Below are positions 23,784-44,646 of a stretch of DNA of 64,000 nucleotides, one piece after another. Position 1 is the first letter of the stretch. Each line of letters begins with the position of its first letter. This DNA is from Paulownia fortunei (taxonomy: Eukaryota > Streptophyta > Magnoliopsida > Lamiales > Paulowniaceae). The notes under the pieces were generated by a model. The model ran no database searches and was not told the origin of the DNA. It worked only from the letters and a program-made list of their open reading frames with translations. Location of the stretch: assembly GCA_019321725.1 (NCBI GenBank), contig CM033121.1, positions 992,001 through 1,056,000 on the forward strand. Reading direction: 5' to 3'. The translations under genes and the position numbers were made by a program.

Positions 23784-26700
23784 CTTCAACAATATATTCC
23801 ACCGATCCCCAGACAAAAACAAAGAAAAGGGTCTCTAATAAGAGTTCACAAGATCCCACCTTTAGTTACAACGTGTATATATGTCTGTATACATGTTTAC
23901 GTATCTATATAGATGTATATATATATGTATGGAGGTTGAATTTGGGGCGTGGTGGACACTTCATTTGAATTGAATGGAATGGGTTGTGCGTTTCTGACCG
24001 AACTAGACCGTGTTTGAAGGGAACTCAAATCTCTGTCTGTGTGTGTTTTGGTGTGTTTTTTTCTTTTTCTTTTTTTTTCTTTTTTTCTTCTTTGGACTTC
24101 TTTAGGGTTGTTTCAAGTTCAATTTTGGCCTAGGTTTAAAGCTGTTTTTAACAAATTGGGGATGAGAATCATTCAAGTGATGTTCAAGAATTGAGGAAAA
24201 AGAAACCCTATTGTTGCAATCATAACAAACTCTCAAATTTTCAGGGATGTAAGATGATAAATCAGTTTTTATATAATGAATATGATACATAGATATTTTT
24301 ACAAAATATTTTTAGTTGAATTATGTGATTAAAAAGAACATATACAATAACGAATTTTAGATATTTTGAGCAATCAATAGTGCATAGTATAGAATGGATA
24401 CTATCACGCATGAATTCTAAATAGTGCGAAATTTCTAATTGTTAGAGTAAATTAAGATATAAAGCTCCTTGTAGTTATTTGTATAGTCAAGATTTAAGGT
24501 TACCGGTTCAACTTTCAAATAAAAATTAATTATATTTTTATAAAATAATAATATAATATACTAATTATTATATAAAATATTTTAAAAATAAAAAAAATAA
24601 TTAATTATTTTGTTTAATAAAATTTAAAATTCAAATAATTACGCGCATATAATAAAATATCAAATTTAATATTTTAAATTTTATAATAAAATAAAAATAA
24701 AAAATAAAAATAATTTAATGATTTGACTATTTGAACCAAAAAATAATTATTTAAAAATAATCGAATTGGACTGATAGTAAATTTACAATAAAATTGATTG
24801 GATCAATCAATCCATTTCAATTTCAAAAATATTAAAAATATAGTATTATATAATTTTTTTAAAAAATACTATTACTTAAATTGCACATACATGTATCATC
24901 ATGTGATTTCTGGAATGAATTGATTGGATTTGACAAGATTGTCTAAACTTTTGATTTTAATGGTTTTTCACACTCCATACAAAAACTTAAATTTTGTTCA
25001 ATAATAGTAATGCAAAAAATGGCCTACAAGTAGAGATGATCACTGGCCCTAGTTAGAATTAGACTTAATCCGATCAGAGGTTAATACTTGATCACGAGTT
25101 GACGAGTTCAATTCATAATCGATTAATGAGATTACAAACTGATTATGTGTTCAAAGTAATTAATCTATCGAACTATCGAGTCGGATCGACCTAAAATTAA
25201 AATTAATTTGAAACTCGGACCATAATAATTATAATATATGGTCAACAAATTTCAACTCTTAAAATTGACAGTTTCGAGCCATAGTCGAATCCATAGACAA
25301 GTAATAAAATTATTCCGTGTTATAGTAAAAATAAATCTCAAAAAAGAAAAAAAAAGGAAAAAGAAGATAAAAGTACATGCCAAATCAGCCCATTTCCTGC
25401 TAAATGGACTGATTTCAATTGCTGGAATGGCCCAATTCCCCTCATTTAACCCTTTCTGTGCGATGTTACATGCCCTTATTTTGTAATTTGTAAGCCCACA
25501 AAAAAAAAGAAAAAAGAAAATATTAACCAGGGCCAGAGTGCTAGCTAATGAGATTGCAACAATGCAAATTGTGCTTCCTTTTATAATTGTTAATCAAAAT
25601 TTCACAAATTCCCAACTCACTATAATAATAATGTTTTGAAAATTTAATTGGTTGAATCGAAAATAAAAAATTAAAAGTCCATTCAATTTGATTAAGTATA
25701 TAAAATTAAATTTTTTATTTAATCAGTTTGATCAGTCATTTTGATCAATTTTAATTTTTTTAAAAAAATAAATTTAATATTTTATTATATTTATATCATT
25801 TTATATAATATAATAAAAAAATATAATTAATTTTTATTAAATTAATCTGACCAATTAAACTGCTAATCAATAACAAAATCGATTTAGTTACCGATCCTTT
25901 TACGAAAACACTGATTATAATATTATTCATAAAAAAATTAAAATCAAATCAAATATTATAATATCAAACATAAAAATATAAAATTTTGATCTACTACCCC
26001 TATAATAATAATAGTAATAATAATTATTATTATTATTATGATCTACTACAAATTTCAGCCCATTCGTATTATTGCCACTTGTCGTACAATTGCACAGTTT
26101 TATACTGTCAAAAATATCTTTGTTAGTCTGTCTTGCTGATCTGTATCTTCTTTTAAAATTCAATCTTATAGTATAATTTAATTAAAGAATGTTTTTCCAA
26201 GTAATTAAAATTGAAGTAATGGGCTCTTGATGATTGGGGACCTTACAGAATTACATTTACAGTTCATTCCTTGTCATCAATCCGCGTTTGGTTTATTTTC
26301 GTGTGGATTTTTCCCTTCTTTATTACTTCAGTTTTTTAGTGGATTTGTTTGGTTTTTCGGTCACCATCAGATCTGCATTTTGGCATTCTTTGCTGAAAAA
26401 AAAGAAAACATAGTACACACAATAAAAGTATAGCCGTCTTCTTTTGAGGTAATCCCATGTTTCCTTTGTCTCTTGGAATCTTATCTTTAATTTTTTTTTC
26501 CCTACTTGCTGTTTTTTGTCTTCTTTTGAGTAATTAGCTTTCTGGGTTTGAGATCTTGCGTTGACAATGTTGTGTATGTATTTATGAGTTGTGATTGCAG
26601 GTAAAGTTTTGAACTTTGGGATTGTTCTGGAAAAATATTGGATTTTATTGAAGTAGTGTTTCTTAATTGGGATTGCAGATAAAGTTTTTATCTTTGTGGT

Positions 26701-26940
26701 GTTTTGGGATATTCTTGGTGTTTGTGAAAAAAATCACTTTTCATGGAGAAAAGTGAATAGGGCTTGGAAAATTTTGGAGGCTTGTGGAAAGTGAAGTCGA
26801 GTTCTGTTCATTGTGGTGGAGTAGTTATGATGGTGGAAAATGCTGAGATGTGAATAAAATTGTGATTTTGTTGAGGTAAAACGGTCTGCATTTTAGTGGA
26901 ACTGGAAGGTCTTCGAGGAAAGTGCTGGTGGGACGTGGAA
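23784..26940. other. Divergent promoter region between NDT2-like and PP2C genes
   Basis: The left edge is the carrier leader and promoter, with TATATG runs at 23880-23935 and a T/C tract at 24057-24090. The centre (24500-25950) is very AT-rich, with phrases such as GATTTGACTATTTGAACC and TGGATCAATCAATCC that look like worn repeat DNA but show no clean terminal repeats. A short (AAT)n/(ATT)n tract lies at 26006-26040. From about 26230 the DNA becomes less AT-rich and probably holds the PP2C leader, perhaps with a leader intron (AG|GTAATC near 26447). No gene is seen. Confidence 0.45.
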
Positions 26941-29900
26941 ATGGGATCGAGGGAAGAGAGGCATAGGCATCATCATGATCTTGTGCCATTAGCTGCGCTG
27001 ATAAGTAGGGAGTTAAAGAATGAGAAAATGGAGAAGCCAACAGTCAGATATGGTTCTGCAGCTCAGTCTAGGAAAGGGGAGGATTATTTTTTGATGAAGA
27101 CTGATTGCCAGAGAGTTCCTGGAAATCCATCGACATCATTCTCCGTTTTTGGAGTATGTATCCATTTCTTTTGAATCAATGTAATATTTCAGTTTACTGA
27201 TTGCTGATAGTTTTGGGGGATTTACTTTTATTTTGATGAGAAAAAGCTTTTTCAGCCGTGGAATATAGAAAGTACTTTTTATAATTATTACTTGTCCATT
27301 CTGTCCAATAATTTAGCATGAAACTTAGGGACTACTGTTTGGTTTAACTGATGATTCTGGAAACAAGTTGTTTGGTAGATCTCAGGCTTATATAGAAAAT
27401 ATCTTGCAATAATTTTGTCTCATTCCTGGTATAATGGTAAATAATGTACCTATTTTCAGATTTTTGATGGGCATAATGGGAATGCTGCTGCTATTTTTTC
27501 AAGAGATCATTTGTTAAATTATGTTTTGGATGCCATTCCTCGTGGGCTTGGACGGGATGAATGGCTTCACGCTTTACCTCGAGCTTTAGTTGCTGGCTTT
27601 GTTAAAACTGACAAGGAGTTCCAGAGCAAAGGCATGGCATTCTGCACTTGACTCTATTATTAAACACTTACTAGTTATGTGCTTAAACAAGCTGATGCAT
27701 TCTGTACTCATCTTATGCTCTGCAGGAAAAACTTCTGGAACTACCGCAACATTCATAATTGTGGATGGGTGGACAGTTACAGTTGCATCTGTTGGAGATT
27801 CCCGCTGCATTTTAGATGCTCAGGGTGGAGGTGTCTCTGTCTTGACTGTTGATCATAGACTTGAAGAAAATGCGGAGGAGTTAGTTCTCTATCTTCTTGT
27901 TTGTTTCCATTTTTGCTTTATAAAAAATTCATTTCCTCTCTAAAATTGCAGAAGAGAGCGTGTAACAGCAAGTGGAGGTGAAGTTGGAAGGCTTAGCATT
28001 TACGGTGGGACTGAGGTGACATCTCTATCCGAACTTCGTACAGTCACTGCATAGGAAAGCCTTGTTTTTGGGTTGACGGGATGTGGATGTTTTTGTCATT
28101 AAGTGATGTATCCTCGTTTTACTTTTGCAGGTTGGTCCTCTACGTTGTTGGCCAGGGGTTTATGCCTTTCCAGATCAATTGGGGACATGGATGTGGGTGA
28201 ATTTATCGTTCCAATACCATATGTCAAGCAAGTGAAGGTAGCTACATTACATTTTCATTTTATTATGAGTTCTTTTAATATTTTTCCTCTTGATCAATTA
28301 TGTAGCTTTTTTCAACTTTTGTTTCGTTTGTCATTTTAATATGATGCCTTTTACTTTGAATCACTGACTTGTTTCATTTCCATGAAGTTATCAAGTAAGG
28401 GTGGAAGGCTCATAATTGCCTCCGATGGCATCTGGGATGCATTGTCATCAGAAATGGCTGCAAAATCTTGTCGTGGATTGCCTGCTGAACTTGCTGCTAG
28501 GCTAGTAGTCAAGGTATTTAACTTTTAAGCCCATTAGTCCAGTATACTCCAGGCTCCTGGTTCAGTTTGTAAAATCTGCTCCTTCAGAAGATTGATTGCA
28601 TGAAAAATAGAAAATGGTTGTGACTTGAACCAAAAACTGAACTTTTGATTTGTACACATTGTAAACCAGCCTATGGGATACTATCTCACTGCATCAACGG
28701 GTATTGTATAGGAAGCATTGAGGACACGTGGGCTGAAGGATGACACAACTTGCATAGTTGTTGATATAATTCCTCCAGATAATACAGTGCAGCCTTCTCC
28801 TCCTCCCAAGAAGTGTAACAAACTGAAAGCCTTGCTCTTCAGAACAAAATCTTGCAGATCTGCTAATAAATTATCAAAGAAGCTATCCTCTGTGGGTATT
28901 GTGGAGGAATTATTTGAAGAAGGATCAGCAATGCTAGCTGAAAGGTTAGTATATTTTTGCTGATTGATAGTTTAATTGAAAATTATCAGAAAATGCATAT
29001 CAGTGCAACTTATCACATATAAATTGTTTATTGTCAAGAATCTTTGTCTGACCGTATTTTCTTTATTGATTAGGTTGCTTGCATATGATTAATATTTCAT
29101 GAGATCACTTACTAGAGGAAAATTTATGGGTACAGGAAAAAAGCAAGGAAGGTCATGTGGGAATCTTATGGAAAATGAACACTGTAAAATACTGTCATTC
29201 ACTTTTTCAGGTGGGGGAGTGAGCAAACTGTAATAAAGTGAATAACAAATCGAAGTAAATGGTTTACAATTTTATTTTACCTTTTAACTGTGAACAGATA
29301 CCTATTTGTCAATTCTCCCATGTTGATATAACTTGTGTTAACTACTCTCACATCATAGTGGTCTAAAATATGATGCTTTTGATATGGTATAAAGTTTTTT
29401 CAGACTGATTTTTCATCCAATTATTTGTTTGACAAAAAGGGATGGCAGTTTTGGATTCAGTCTCTACCCATATGGGTTGTTTCTATTTCAACTTATTTGT
29501 ATTTTGTATTTTTCCTTTCCTTTGTATGACATGCTATCAGTCTACATATGATGTTACCTTTTGGCTAATAGGAGTTTGCGAAAGAGGTTTTCCCATCTTA
29601 GCTACATTATTCCGTATTTGCTTGAGGGGTTATTCTTAAGGAGTATAGCTGACTTCTTAGACTGTCACTTGGCTCCATTTTAGATAAAACAGAACACAGT
29701 CATTGCAATATGAGCGGCAGTTAAGAAGATATTTCTGATTGTTTCAGGAATGCAGTACAGTTACGATGTAGCTGGAGTTTGTTTTAAATATGAGAACTAG
29801 AAGTTCGAAAATGGGAGGACAATCTTAAGCTGTAGCACCACATCCTCTTAGATAATCCTGAACTTGCAATTTCACTTTTGACATGATCATCAAATACTAG

Positions 29901-30359
29901 GCTTGTAGAATGGGGGCATATCTTTTCAGTTTTTTCATTTTTTATTTTTTTTTTCGGAGAAGCTATCATTTGTGGTTTTTATCTGGAGCCGTAGCCAACT
30001 ATGCGTATTCTCATCTGTTAACGTTTGTGGACAGTAATGAGTCGCTGAAATGGGTTTTCTCTTACAACTGTTGCCATAACATCATCTTCCTTTGGTTTGC
30101 TTTAATAGTTCTCAATCTTATTCTTCTTTCTGATATTGGCAGACTGGGGCATGATGAATCCAATGCTCAAACGAACGGCCTTTTTGTGTGTGCCGTTTGC
30201 CAGGCTGACCTTGCACCGAATGAAGGCATATCTGTTCACGCTGGTTCCATATTCTCTATGAGCTCAAAGCCTTGGCAAGGTCCTTTTCTTTGTGCCGACT
30301 GCCGTAATAAGAAGGATGCCATGGAAGGGAAACGACCAAGTGGAGTTAAAGCAGTATAA
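26941..30359 (+). CDS. Protein phosphatase 2C, PP2C12-like, with one-base frameshift
   Basis: Mn2+/Mg2+-dependent Ser/Thr phosphatase. Eight exons: 26941-27153, 27460-27631, 27726-27879, 27952-28015, 28131-28237, 28388-28513, 28712-28944 and 30143-30359. Motifs in order are KGEDYF, IFDGHNGNAA, SGTTATF, SVGDSRCI, LSRSIGDMDVG, IIASDGIWD and DDTTCIVV, so all metal-binding aspartates are kept. After the catalytic domain comes VEELFEEGSAMLAERL, then a tail with CAVC and CADC pairs about 40 residues apart. The start is the first ATG in frame (MGSREERHRHHHD). Exon 5 is one base short: GGCCAGGGGTTT gives WPGVYAF where the family has WPGGLCL, and the frame then ends at TGA before the exon does. The corrected length would be 428 residues. 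Intron 2 has a GC donor (AAAG|GCATGG). The intact motifs on both sides favour a consensus error at the G run over true loss. Confidence 0.85.
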
Positions 30360-31269
30360 TTGCCCCTTTTCTCCTGATCCTGCACTTCTTTTCTGTTCTT
30401 TTCTTCTCATTACATTTCTTTCTTGTTGATCCCCATTTTCTTGGTTAGGTGATTATTATTTTGGATATCGAAATGGATGTCAATATATTGTTGCAAATAA
30501 TGTATTAATGTAAGATGATGAGTAGGAGCAAGGAGTGCATTCTTTTGTTAGCATTTCTCATTACAGTCGAAACTGATTGCTTTCTCTTTATCCAGTAATA
30601 CAAGATGATGAAATTGAAGATTTACAGTTTCTAAAGTATATGATGCAGCAGAATTACTGCAACGACTAAATGGCCCATTTTGGACGGCAGAATGTGGACA
30701 CAACCGTGTGCCAAATTTGCATCTCTTCGTTTTTATGAGATTGGAGTTAATTTTCCACAGAAAAATCGGGAAGATACTTTTTCGCTTTCTACACACAATT
30801 CCAATATGAAATAAAACAAATTCTTGATTTGCTAGGAAAAATAATCCTAAGGACAAAATGTTATGTGGTAACGTTACAATCATTGTTAATCATATAAATT
30901 AAGTATGCACTTGGAGGATATCAAGTTTTATTTGTTTATTTATTTATTTTAAGTATGTCTACAATAGTTAGTGAGAAGTCCAAACCACAAAAATCTCAGA
31001 CTAACGCGCCAACGCAAACGAAGCGCAAATTACAGTGTCAAATCAAATAAAAATTTAGATTACATAACTCAAAACTACAAATATGATATTGAAAAAAAAA
31101 ATGTAGTAAAACATGCTCAACTCGCACGTACCATGGCATTTCTCTGGCAATTACCTGTTGATTACTTTTCCAAGTCTGTGTGTGCAGTCAACTCTAGCTC
31201 GAGCCAAAGAAATCATGAAAATATGTGGTGAAAAAACGAATACAGAAGCTAAACAAATATAGATACAGC
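30360..31269. other. PP2C 3' UTR and promoter of the LRK10L2-type gene
   Basis: The left part is the PP2C 3' UTR. The right part, from about 31140, includes the segment CTTTTCCAAGTCTG to CAGCATG that is partly repeated at 34.02-34.2 kb, and acts as the leader and near promoter of the next gene. No other gene is visible. Confidence 0.5.
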
Positions 31270-33562
31270 ATGAATCTTCCCAAGTATCTCATTTTCTTCT
31301 CTCTATTTCATTATTTGATCATCAATTCAGCTGATTCCAAATGCCCAGAATCCTTCGAGTGTGGAAGTTTTGGCTCCCTGGAATTTCCACTCTCCGATTC
31401 TAAAAATCCCGGATGCGGGTTATTCATGGTTGATGGTTGTGTTTCTGGAAATCCAAAAATTCAGTTTGAAGCTAAAGGGTATTGGTATGATATTCTGGAG
31501 AAGAAATCGCCAAATAAATTCTTAGTTCGCGACTCTATTCGTCAGTATCACTTGAATAACAACAGTTGTTTTTCTTTTAAAAATCTGTCTCTGCCTCAAT
31601 CTCCTTCTAGTTCATTTACATTCTCCCCTAATCTCACCTTGTTCGCATGCACCAATCACTCTTCTAATGAGGGAGTACAAGATTATTTCAAAAACTATGA
31701 TCACACAACTTGTCCATTACTCACCGTGTATTATAGAAATCGGGCAACCGATGTCCCTGTTGCCAGGGAAAGTAGTATCCCTCCAGAATGTTCAGTGATT
31801 CAACTACCTTTAGAGTCTAACCAAGATTCGGGTGATCCGTTCAATCTGTTAACTGCTGAATTTACTCTAGAGTGGAATGTTTCTGAAGCTTGTTATAAAT
31901 GTCAACATGGAGGAGGGCAGTGTCTTAGTAACAGCAGGAATGAATTCATCTGCAAAAAAGGTATCATTCTGCTACAGCTGGATTTAGCTGATTTTTTTCT
32001 TGGTGAACTTGCTAAACCAAACTTTCAACTAAAGCTGGTGTCAGCTAAGAGAATATTGTTTCGAGGTTTTCGCGACGACAAAAAGAACAAGAAAAAGAAA
32101 GAGGAAAAAGATGATTGTAATTTCTTTGTTGTCTGTGTCCTTGTATGCTAATGTTGATTTTGTTTGCAGGGAATAGGACATTCAAAAAGGTTTTTCTCAT
32201 AGGTAGGTGTCCCCCATCAATTTTTTGCTAAGATTTTATCAAGTCTTCTTCAATTGAACTTTCCAGTTCCTCTATAATCTCTATCAAGTGATAACAGTAA
32301 TCAATCTCTTCACCAGCTTCAAGGACATTTCAATGAAATAAATCTTTACTCTTTTGTGCTCTTTATCTTCAGCATAATTTTCAGTTTTATTCTTTCTGAA
32401 GTTCGATAATGCGATGAGATTTCTCATTACAGGTGGTGTGACTATGACTGCTCTCACATTCACTTCCATAATCTTTTTCCTTCTCATCCGGAGGGAGTAC
32501 AGGCTGCTCAAATTACTCGGACTTCAAAAGGCAAAAAAAGGAAAAGAACAGGACATTGAACTCTTCTTGAAGGACCATGGGAATCTTGCACCAAGTAGAT
32601 ACAAATACTCAGATCTTAAGAAAATGACCAAGTCATTCAGTGTAAACTTGGGAAAAGGAGGCTATGGTAGTGTTTATAAAGGAAAATTACTTGATGGTCG
32701 TCTTGTAGCAGTGAAGATGCTAAATGAATCAAAAGGAAATGGAGAAGAATTCATGAATGAGGTTGCAAGTATTAGCAGAACTTCCCACATTAACATTGTC
32801 ACTCTTCTGGGATTTTGCTTTGAGGGTTCTAAAAGAGCTCTCATTTATGATTTCATGCCTAATGGCTCTCTTGAAAAGTTCATACATAATACTGCTTCTT
32901 CATTAGCAGAAGGTGGATTGGGATGGCAAAAATTGTTTGAGATTGCACTTGGCATTGCTCGAGGGCTGCAATACTTGCATCAAGGTTGCAACACGCGAAT
33001 TTTGCACTTTGACATAAAGCCTCATAACATTCTTCTGGATAAAGACTTCAATCCAAAAATTTCAGATTTTGGTCTTGCTAAATTGTGCCCCAACAGATCA
33101 AGTATAGTATCAATGTTAGTGGCAAGAGGGACAATAGGTTACATTGCTCCAGAAGTATTCTGCAGAAACTTTGGAGAAGTCTCTCACAAATCGGATGTCT
33201 ACAGCTATGGAATGATGGTTTTGGAAATAGCTGGAGGGAGGAAAAACATTGATCCCAGAGACGTTGATCAGACGAGTGAAATATACTTCCCACAATATAT
33301 CTACAAGCAGCTTGAAATGGATGCAGAAAGGGGTGCTAGTCTTGATGGGATTGTGAATGATAATGAAAGCCAATTTGCAAAGAGAAAACTCATAATTGTT
33401 GGCTTGTGGTGCATACAAACTGATCCCAAGGACCGGCCATCGATGAGTAAAGTGGTAGAAATGTTGGAAGGAAAACTTGAATCCTTGCAAGTCCCACCTA
33501 AACCTTACCTTTCTTCACCCCCAAGATCAGCACCAAATTTTTCAACTTCCGAATCTTTATAA
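31270..33562 (+). CDS. LRK10L2-type receptor-like kinase
   Basis: Membrane receptor kinase of the LRK10-like 2 (rust-resistance kinase Lr10-like) group. Exons 31270-31960, 32170-32202 (mini-exon) and 32433-33562 join in phase 1 throughout to give 617 residues (606 without the mini-exon). The ectodomain has a signal peptide (cut near NSADS), a cysteine-rich GUB_WAK part starting SKCPESFECG and a WAK_assoc part with CYKCQHGGGQC. One membrane helix follows (TALTFTSIIFFLLI, then RREYR). The kinase has LGKGGYGSVYKG, VAVKML, the catalytic loop ILHFDIKPHNILL (F in place of R, so a non-RD kinase), ISDFGLAKL and GTIGYIAPEV, and ends PNFSTSESL. Non-RD kinases are often linked to immune receptors. The start is the ATG of MNLPKYL; an ATG 15 codons upstream is in frame but would spoil the signal peptide. 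Its ectodomain exon is the close relative of exon C of the other locus. Confidence 0.92.
32170..32202 (+). other. 33-nt mini-exon of the LRK10L2-type gene
   Basis: Bounded by TTGCAG| and |GTAGGT. It encodes GNRTFKKVFLI in the phase set by the ectodomain exon and leaves the frame unchanged if skipped. It matches the mini-exon at 16414-16446 in length, phase, place and its first two residues (GN). Confidence 0.7.
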
Positions 33563-34019
33563 CATTCTGTTTTGATTTATATCATTTGGAGATATAAAAT
33601 CTAAGTATGTGGTCATGTTCCACTTTTGTTCATATCTTGAACTTTGCAGGTTGTGAGAGAGTGGCTGCCCTGGTCCATGTTGAACATGTAATGTTAGAGA
33701 GTAAATTGAAAAAAGGCCAACTTTGTAAGCTTATACTAGTTTTTCCTTCAACTAAAGTTGTGGAGATTTTAAAACTCCTTGAATATTCAAAAGGGTTTAG
33801 CAATTTCCAGAGCATATTTCCTCATAAGGTGTCAACTTTCCTTTATATTGGGTTTATTAGTCATGGTTGCTCAATGAGATCTGGAGTCAAGAATACTCAT
33901 GTATTAATTATATCATAATCATAATTAGATCGTAAGTGGAAAAGAAAATGGAAACAATTGTACTACGAGATTGTAAGACAATACCCCTATAATATTATGG
34001 TCGATACACGGTTTTGAAG
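33563..34019. other. 3' flank of the LRK10L2-type gene
   Basis: Probable 3' UTR and spacer. The open frame 33607-33918 has no recognised domain and is judged to be chance. Confidence 0.45.
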
Positions 34020-34232
34020 TATAATTGCTTACCTTTCCAAGTCCTCTCGAGCAGTCAACTCTAGCTCCAGAGAAAAGAATCATGGAAATAAGTGGTGTCA
34101 AAGGACTTAAAACCAATACAGAAGCTAAACATGTACAGTTACGGCATGCATGTCGCCAAGTGCTTCATTTTCTTCTCTATATTTCATTATTTGATCATCA
34201 ATTTACCAGATTCAAATGCCAAACAAATTTGT
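34020..34232 (+). pseudogene. Truncated copy of the LRK10L2 5' end
   Basis: This stretch matches the near promoter, leader and signal-peptide coding part of the gene at 31270. Shared pieces, in the same order, include TTTCCAAGTC, GCAGTCAACTCTAGCTC, ATACAGAAGCTAAACA, TCATTTTCTTCTCT and ATTTCATTATTTGATCATCAAT. The match ends just after the residues corresponding to the mature N-terminus (CAAATGCC). No ectodomain or kinase follows; an A-rich run comes next (34240 on). The copy has no start codon in place of MNLP. It is a dead 5' fragment from a local duplication. Confidence 0.75.
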
Positions 34233-36891
34233 TGCAGAAAAAAAAAAACATCACATTTTATTATAATTTTTATAAATTATAGTTTATATCGCACCTAATA
34301 AGTTTTAATGTCAAAATTATTGTTTTTTTCTCAAAGTATATTATAATTTCAATCTTTTGTGTTCCATCATAGTTTTTTTTTTTATTTCTTACTTATAAGG
34401 AGGTATATCGTTAGAAAATCTCAATTGTTATCAATAGATAGAATTTGACTTAATAAGATGAAACATAATATAAAAAATGAAAAGAAGAATTAAAAGTAAA
34501 TGGAGTTGGAAAGGAAATATATATATATATGTCATTGTAAAACAATTAGAAGAAAAATAAAAAAAATTATTTAATATGTATCAATTTAACATTTAAAGTA
34601 AATTCGAGTTTCACTTAAAAATTACATCTTTAAAGAATAGTCAAAGTCAGGCACTGATATGATACTTATGACAAAATATAGGTATCAAAATATTTTAATT
34701 TGACAAAATAAAATATAATATGAAGATTGAAACAAGAACTAAAATTGGATAGAGTTTAGAAAGGTATATATGCCACCGTAACTCTGTTTAAAATGTATCA
34801 ATTTGACATTTAAAATAAAATTAGGATATTACTTAATACATTTGTTAATTCAAGTACCAAATTTATTCTTAAAGGTTATTGTGTTTAATTATGCACTTTG
34901 AAAACAAGGGTTATTTGCACTTTGAAATTTGGATATTTGGCAATCACATTTCCTCTTGCATTATTTAATAAAACATTTATGAGAAATTTATATAAAGATC
35001 AAAATACCTTATTTCCATATATTTTAAAATAAGGTTTAACTTTTTTGAAAAATCAATTGGTAATTATATTTTATGATAAATAATTTTACGAATAAATGGA
35101 ATGAACAAGATCAAATTCTAAATTGTATAGTCTCTTCAAAGATATAAATAGTATATATTATTTTTTATATATAAACTCAAGTTCAACTGCAAATACTATT
35201 TTTAACAGTACAACACATCGTACACTTTTAAAAAAATAAATAAAAAAGAGTTATTTTCAATGTTTCATTTATGTATTTCTATATATTATTGAACCTCTCA
35301 ACTTAAATTTTGGTCTCACATTTTATTTTATTTTTAGTAATTTTGCATTTTAAGAGATGGTCCTAGCTTAAAGTTTATATTTATTTAGAACATATAAAAG
35401 TTAATATACACTCTTTACTTTAGTAAATATGACTTGAACTCTAGTTTTGAGCTTCTACTTATTTTTGAAAATTTATGCATTTTCAAAAGTGAGTTCTTTT
35501 CATGGTAATAATGGTTTTCTTTATTTAAATTAATATATTCTCTTTAATTATTGAATAATTAAAGAAGGTAGAATTAAATATAAGCTTATTTCATTTTATT
35601 TTTATCTTTTAATCATTGTCGTACATTATGTCGTTTTTGTTTATTAAACTCAAAAATCTTTCCAAACTGTTGCGGTTTTCCACATTAGGTTCACAACATT
35701 TGGAAACCTGAAATGAATCGCTTATCGATTGTACAAATAAAATTAATTAATGTTTGTGAAAATTACAAAATGGAGCTTCTGATTAACCCAATTTCAAAAA
35801 ATTAATTTTTACTAAAATCAATTTTTCTATAGTAAAAAAAAAGAGACCAAACTCACCCTAAGATACAAGATTTTTTAGTGAAATAGTCAAAAGCTTCACA
35901 CATCACTACAGTCCTAGCCAAATAACCTTACCTAATGTCATTTTGTATCAATAAGTTCAAATTGCTGCTGTGATTTTTAAGAATGTCAGAATATTTTATT
36001 ACCATATCCAACATGAAAAGCTATTTTAAGTAATGATTTTCATAAAATTATAAATAATTTTGTTTCAAGGAAAGATCATAGGTTACCCCTAACTACTAAA
36101 TTTTACTTCATACTGGTGTATTGTAACAAACTTTATAGCGGACGATACATTCCCTCCACCCAACCCCTACGGCAACGTACTCCCAACTCCACCCAACACC
36201 TACGGGTACTCACAACTTGTTGACACCGATAAACTGGGCAACGTTGAATTTTATTTTGGGTATTTAGAGAACCCATATTAGGGAATCTGTATTTCAAATA
36301 ATATATATTAAAAAAATATAATATATATTTGATTTTAAATTGAAAGAATAAATAGATTGATTTCAAACGTAGCGGTGATTCAGACTATTGTTTAGCCAAA
36401 TGGGCGCTGCTTGTTCCACTCAACCAGAGTGGAACCATAAAATAAATTAAAATTTACTACCATAAAATCTTCAACCAGAGGCTCAAGGCATGCCCTTGTT
36501 TATTGATGATAGCCATAAAGTTATGGTCATTAAGATCCTATTCACACAGTAACTGAAATTACAGACACCATTCGCAAGACAAACTTGATGGATGACAAAG
36601 TTTTGTATATGGCGAATAATGAAGAATTGTCACAGACACAAGTATCGGACCAGGAAAAGGACAGGAACTATCAAAACATTTTCATCTTGTGTTAAAATAT
36701 GCTGCAGAACAAATCTCTAAATTAATAGCAGACTGCACAGGCATCCAATTACATGGATGCAATGTCGTAATTCTTAATAATTTACTATGAACAAAATAAA
36801 GATTTTGTTCAAGAGCGGTATCATGAAATAAACTTATAATATAGCAGTTTCTTTTTCCAAAATTGAGAACTGTTCTCTCCTATTCAATGCC
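34233..36891. other. AT-rich intergenic region
   Basis: About 2.6 kb of AT-rich DNA with poly-A/T runs, no intact gene and no recognised transposon. The one compositional exception is the GC-richer patch at 36120-36290, listed separately. The last 500 bases probably include the 3' UTR of the lysyl-tRNA synthetase. Confidence 0.45.
36120..36284 (+). other. GC-richer open-frame island with imperfect tandem repeat
   Basis: One plus-strand frame stays open here and reads PPPNPYGN, then PTPPNTYGYSQ, then a passage ending YFGYLENPY before TAG. The DNA contains two imperfect copies of CTCCACCCAACNCCTACGG (near 36155 and 36187). Base composition differs sharply from the AT-rich flanks. I recognise no family; it may be a fragment of a Pro/Tyr/Asn-rich gene or chance. 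Confidence 0.3.

Positions 36892-44646
<7,755 letters not shown>

Noticed and set aside
24500..25950. Possible MITE or other transposon in the AT-rich spacer
   Set aside because: Repeat-like phrases but no terminal inverted repeats or target-site duplications could be paired by eye.
33607..33918. 103-aa open frame after the LRK10L2 gene
   Set aside because: No homology recognised and lies where a 3' UTR is expected.
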